Assembly (NCBI GenBank): GCA_018806915.1
Contig: JAGKQI010000077.1
Location: 124,001 to 188,000, forward strand
Direction of reading: 5' to 3'
Length of the DNA: 64,000 bases
Source of the DNA: Phytophthora colocasiae
Taxonomy: Eukaryota; Oomycota; Peronosporomycetes; Peronosporales; Peronosporaceae
The notes under the pieces were generated by a model. The model searched no databases. It was not told where the DNA came from and worked only from the letters and a program-made list of their open reading frames with translations. This document shows positions 63,341 through 64,000 of this stretch, one piece after another. Each line of letters begins with the position of its first letter. Within the stretch, counting starts at the first letter, position 1. The position numbers were made by a program, and so were the translations under genes.

Positions 63341-64000
63341 ATGTTCAAGGCCAGCCCGACGTCAAGTGGTAGCGGTGGCTCACCCTTCGAGTACACGACA
63401 GCGTCGCCGACGCGCGACCCACGTCGCTCTCCTACAGAGGAAGGCGAGGTCGAAGTGGACTACGAGGAGTCCGAACAGGGCGATGCCCATGCGTCTCCTG
63501 CTCCTGCGAGCCCCTCGGACGCCCCGATCTGAGCTGCGCTCTCCACGCGATCCGCGTCGGTACTCAATTCCTCGGCAGCTGCGGCAGCCCAATCCGTTCC
63601 CGGAGGGACCTTCGAGCCTCGTGCTCAACGCGTTGCGCAACGCACCACCGCTTCCTGCTCGCGATGAGCCAGAGTCACTCAAGGGAGTCGAAGACGCGAT
63701 CACCAACCCTCTGGATGAGGCACAGGAGGCTTCCCTGAGCGGTGCTCCAGAGTCACGTCGACCGGTCCAACGGGACATCGTGGGGACTTCGTCGCGGCGC
63801 GACTACGGCTTCGAGCCTCGCGACCCTGCCGAGCAGGTGAAGCAGTTGATGGCGCAGCCAAACCTGCATGGTTACGCCATAGGCAATCCTCCACGTACGG
63901 TGGCTGAGACTCAGCAGTGACAGGGGCTCCATGAGCGTTTCCTGACCCCGCAGGTGTGCACACTCGCCGAGTATCGGCAACGCTTAGATAAGCAACGGCG
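63341..64000 (+). pseudogene. Antisense ORF of Gy-A', second copy (continues past window)
   Basis: Homologue of 15980-17614, on the strand opposite to its element. The frame is open from 62972 in the LTR; the first ATG is at 63341 (MFKASPTSSGSGG). It contains FEYTTASPTRDPRRSP, EGEVEVDYEESEQGDA, then a 1-base insertion near 63510 (GAGCCCCTCGG against GAGCTCTCGG) moves the reading to the frame ending 63920 (RDPRRYSIPRQLRQPNPFPE, EQVKQLMAQPNLHGYAIGN). A CAGTGA replaces CACCGG at about 63912, giving TGA. Upstream of the ATG, codons GALAQRAHSP...SSDQAS (27 codons) are present that the 17.7 kb copy lacks. Confidence 0.65.

Overview
This 64 kb window is a gene-poor, repeat-filled stretch of a eukaryotic nuclear genome. 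The best guess is an oomycete of the Phytophthora type. The reasons are Ty3/gypsy elements with C-terminal chromodomains, a gypsy lineage with two RNase H domains (a type I recall being reported from oomycetes), Ty1/copia elements primed by half of an initiator-Met tRNA, and repeated nesting of elements inside one another. I find no host gene, no rRNA or tRNA gene and no CRISPR. Almost every base belongs to an LTR retrotransposon or its debris, so operons, ribosome binding sites and bacterial-type terminators do not apply.

Layout. (1) 1-18240: a head-to-tail array of family Gy-A. Three ~4.26-4.29 kb units each hold LTR, gag, a forward pol fragment and then an inverted pol fragment running into the next LTR. 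A fourth unit (11204-18240) reads through the whole pol to a chromodomain, a long antisense ORF and a 3' LTR of a different subtype. All units lack the protease. (2) 18241-21193: pieces of two copia elements (Co-1 reversed, Co-2 forward) and a copia LTR. (3) 21194-25086: a second Gy-A type element that still has protease, cut off by (4) family Gy-B (5' LTR 25087-25531). Gy-B is broken into three blocks: 25087-26478, 46120-47864 and 56176-56396. (5) 26479-46119: two copies of family Gy-D, rich in GATC, inside Gy-B. The outer copy (minus strand, truncated) is split by a nearly complete inner copy (27979-42340, plus strand, 4-bp target duplication CAGC). (6) 47865-56175: a complete Gy-C element on the minus strand, inserted in Gy-B with target duplication CTCCC. 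(7) 56397-57640: a diverged Gy-D-like fragment. (8) 58592-62633: a copia element (Co-3), cut by (9) a third Gy-A type element entering from the right on the minus strand (62634-64000).

How the parts work together. Each gypsy element has gag (capsid plus zinc knuckle), protease, reverse transcriptase, RNase H, integrase and chromodomain, and most copies carry frameshifts. Gy-D joins gag to pol by what looks like a classical -1 frameshift signal (slippery GTTAAAC, stop codon, hairpin), conserved in three copies. It has a catalytically dead tethered RNase H plus a second intact RNase H.

Most unusual signals. (a) Gy-B and Gy-C, and to a lesser degree Gy-A, are saturated with short perfect inverted repeats, coding and LTR alike. 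In repeated segments the two arms change together, which looks like covariation. (b) Three gypsy families carry a long ORF on the opposite strand between pol and the 3' LTR. In two families it overlaps the pol C-terminus in the same codon phase. (c) Gy-D has a several-fold excess of GATC/GGATCC in all reading phases and in its LTRs. (d) Families with otherwise different LTRs share an LTR-terminal palindrome and a primer-binding site. All statements were made by eye from sequence; counts are hand counts.
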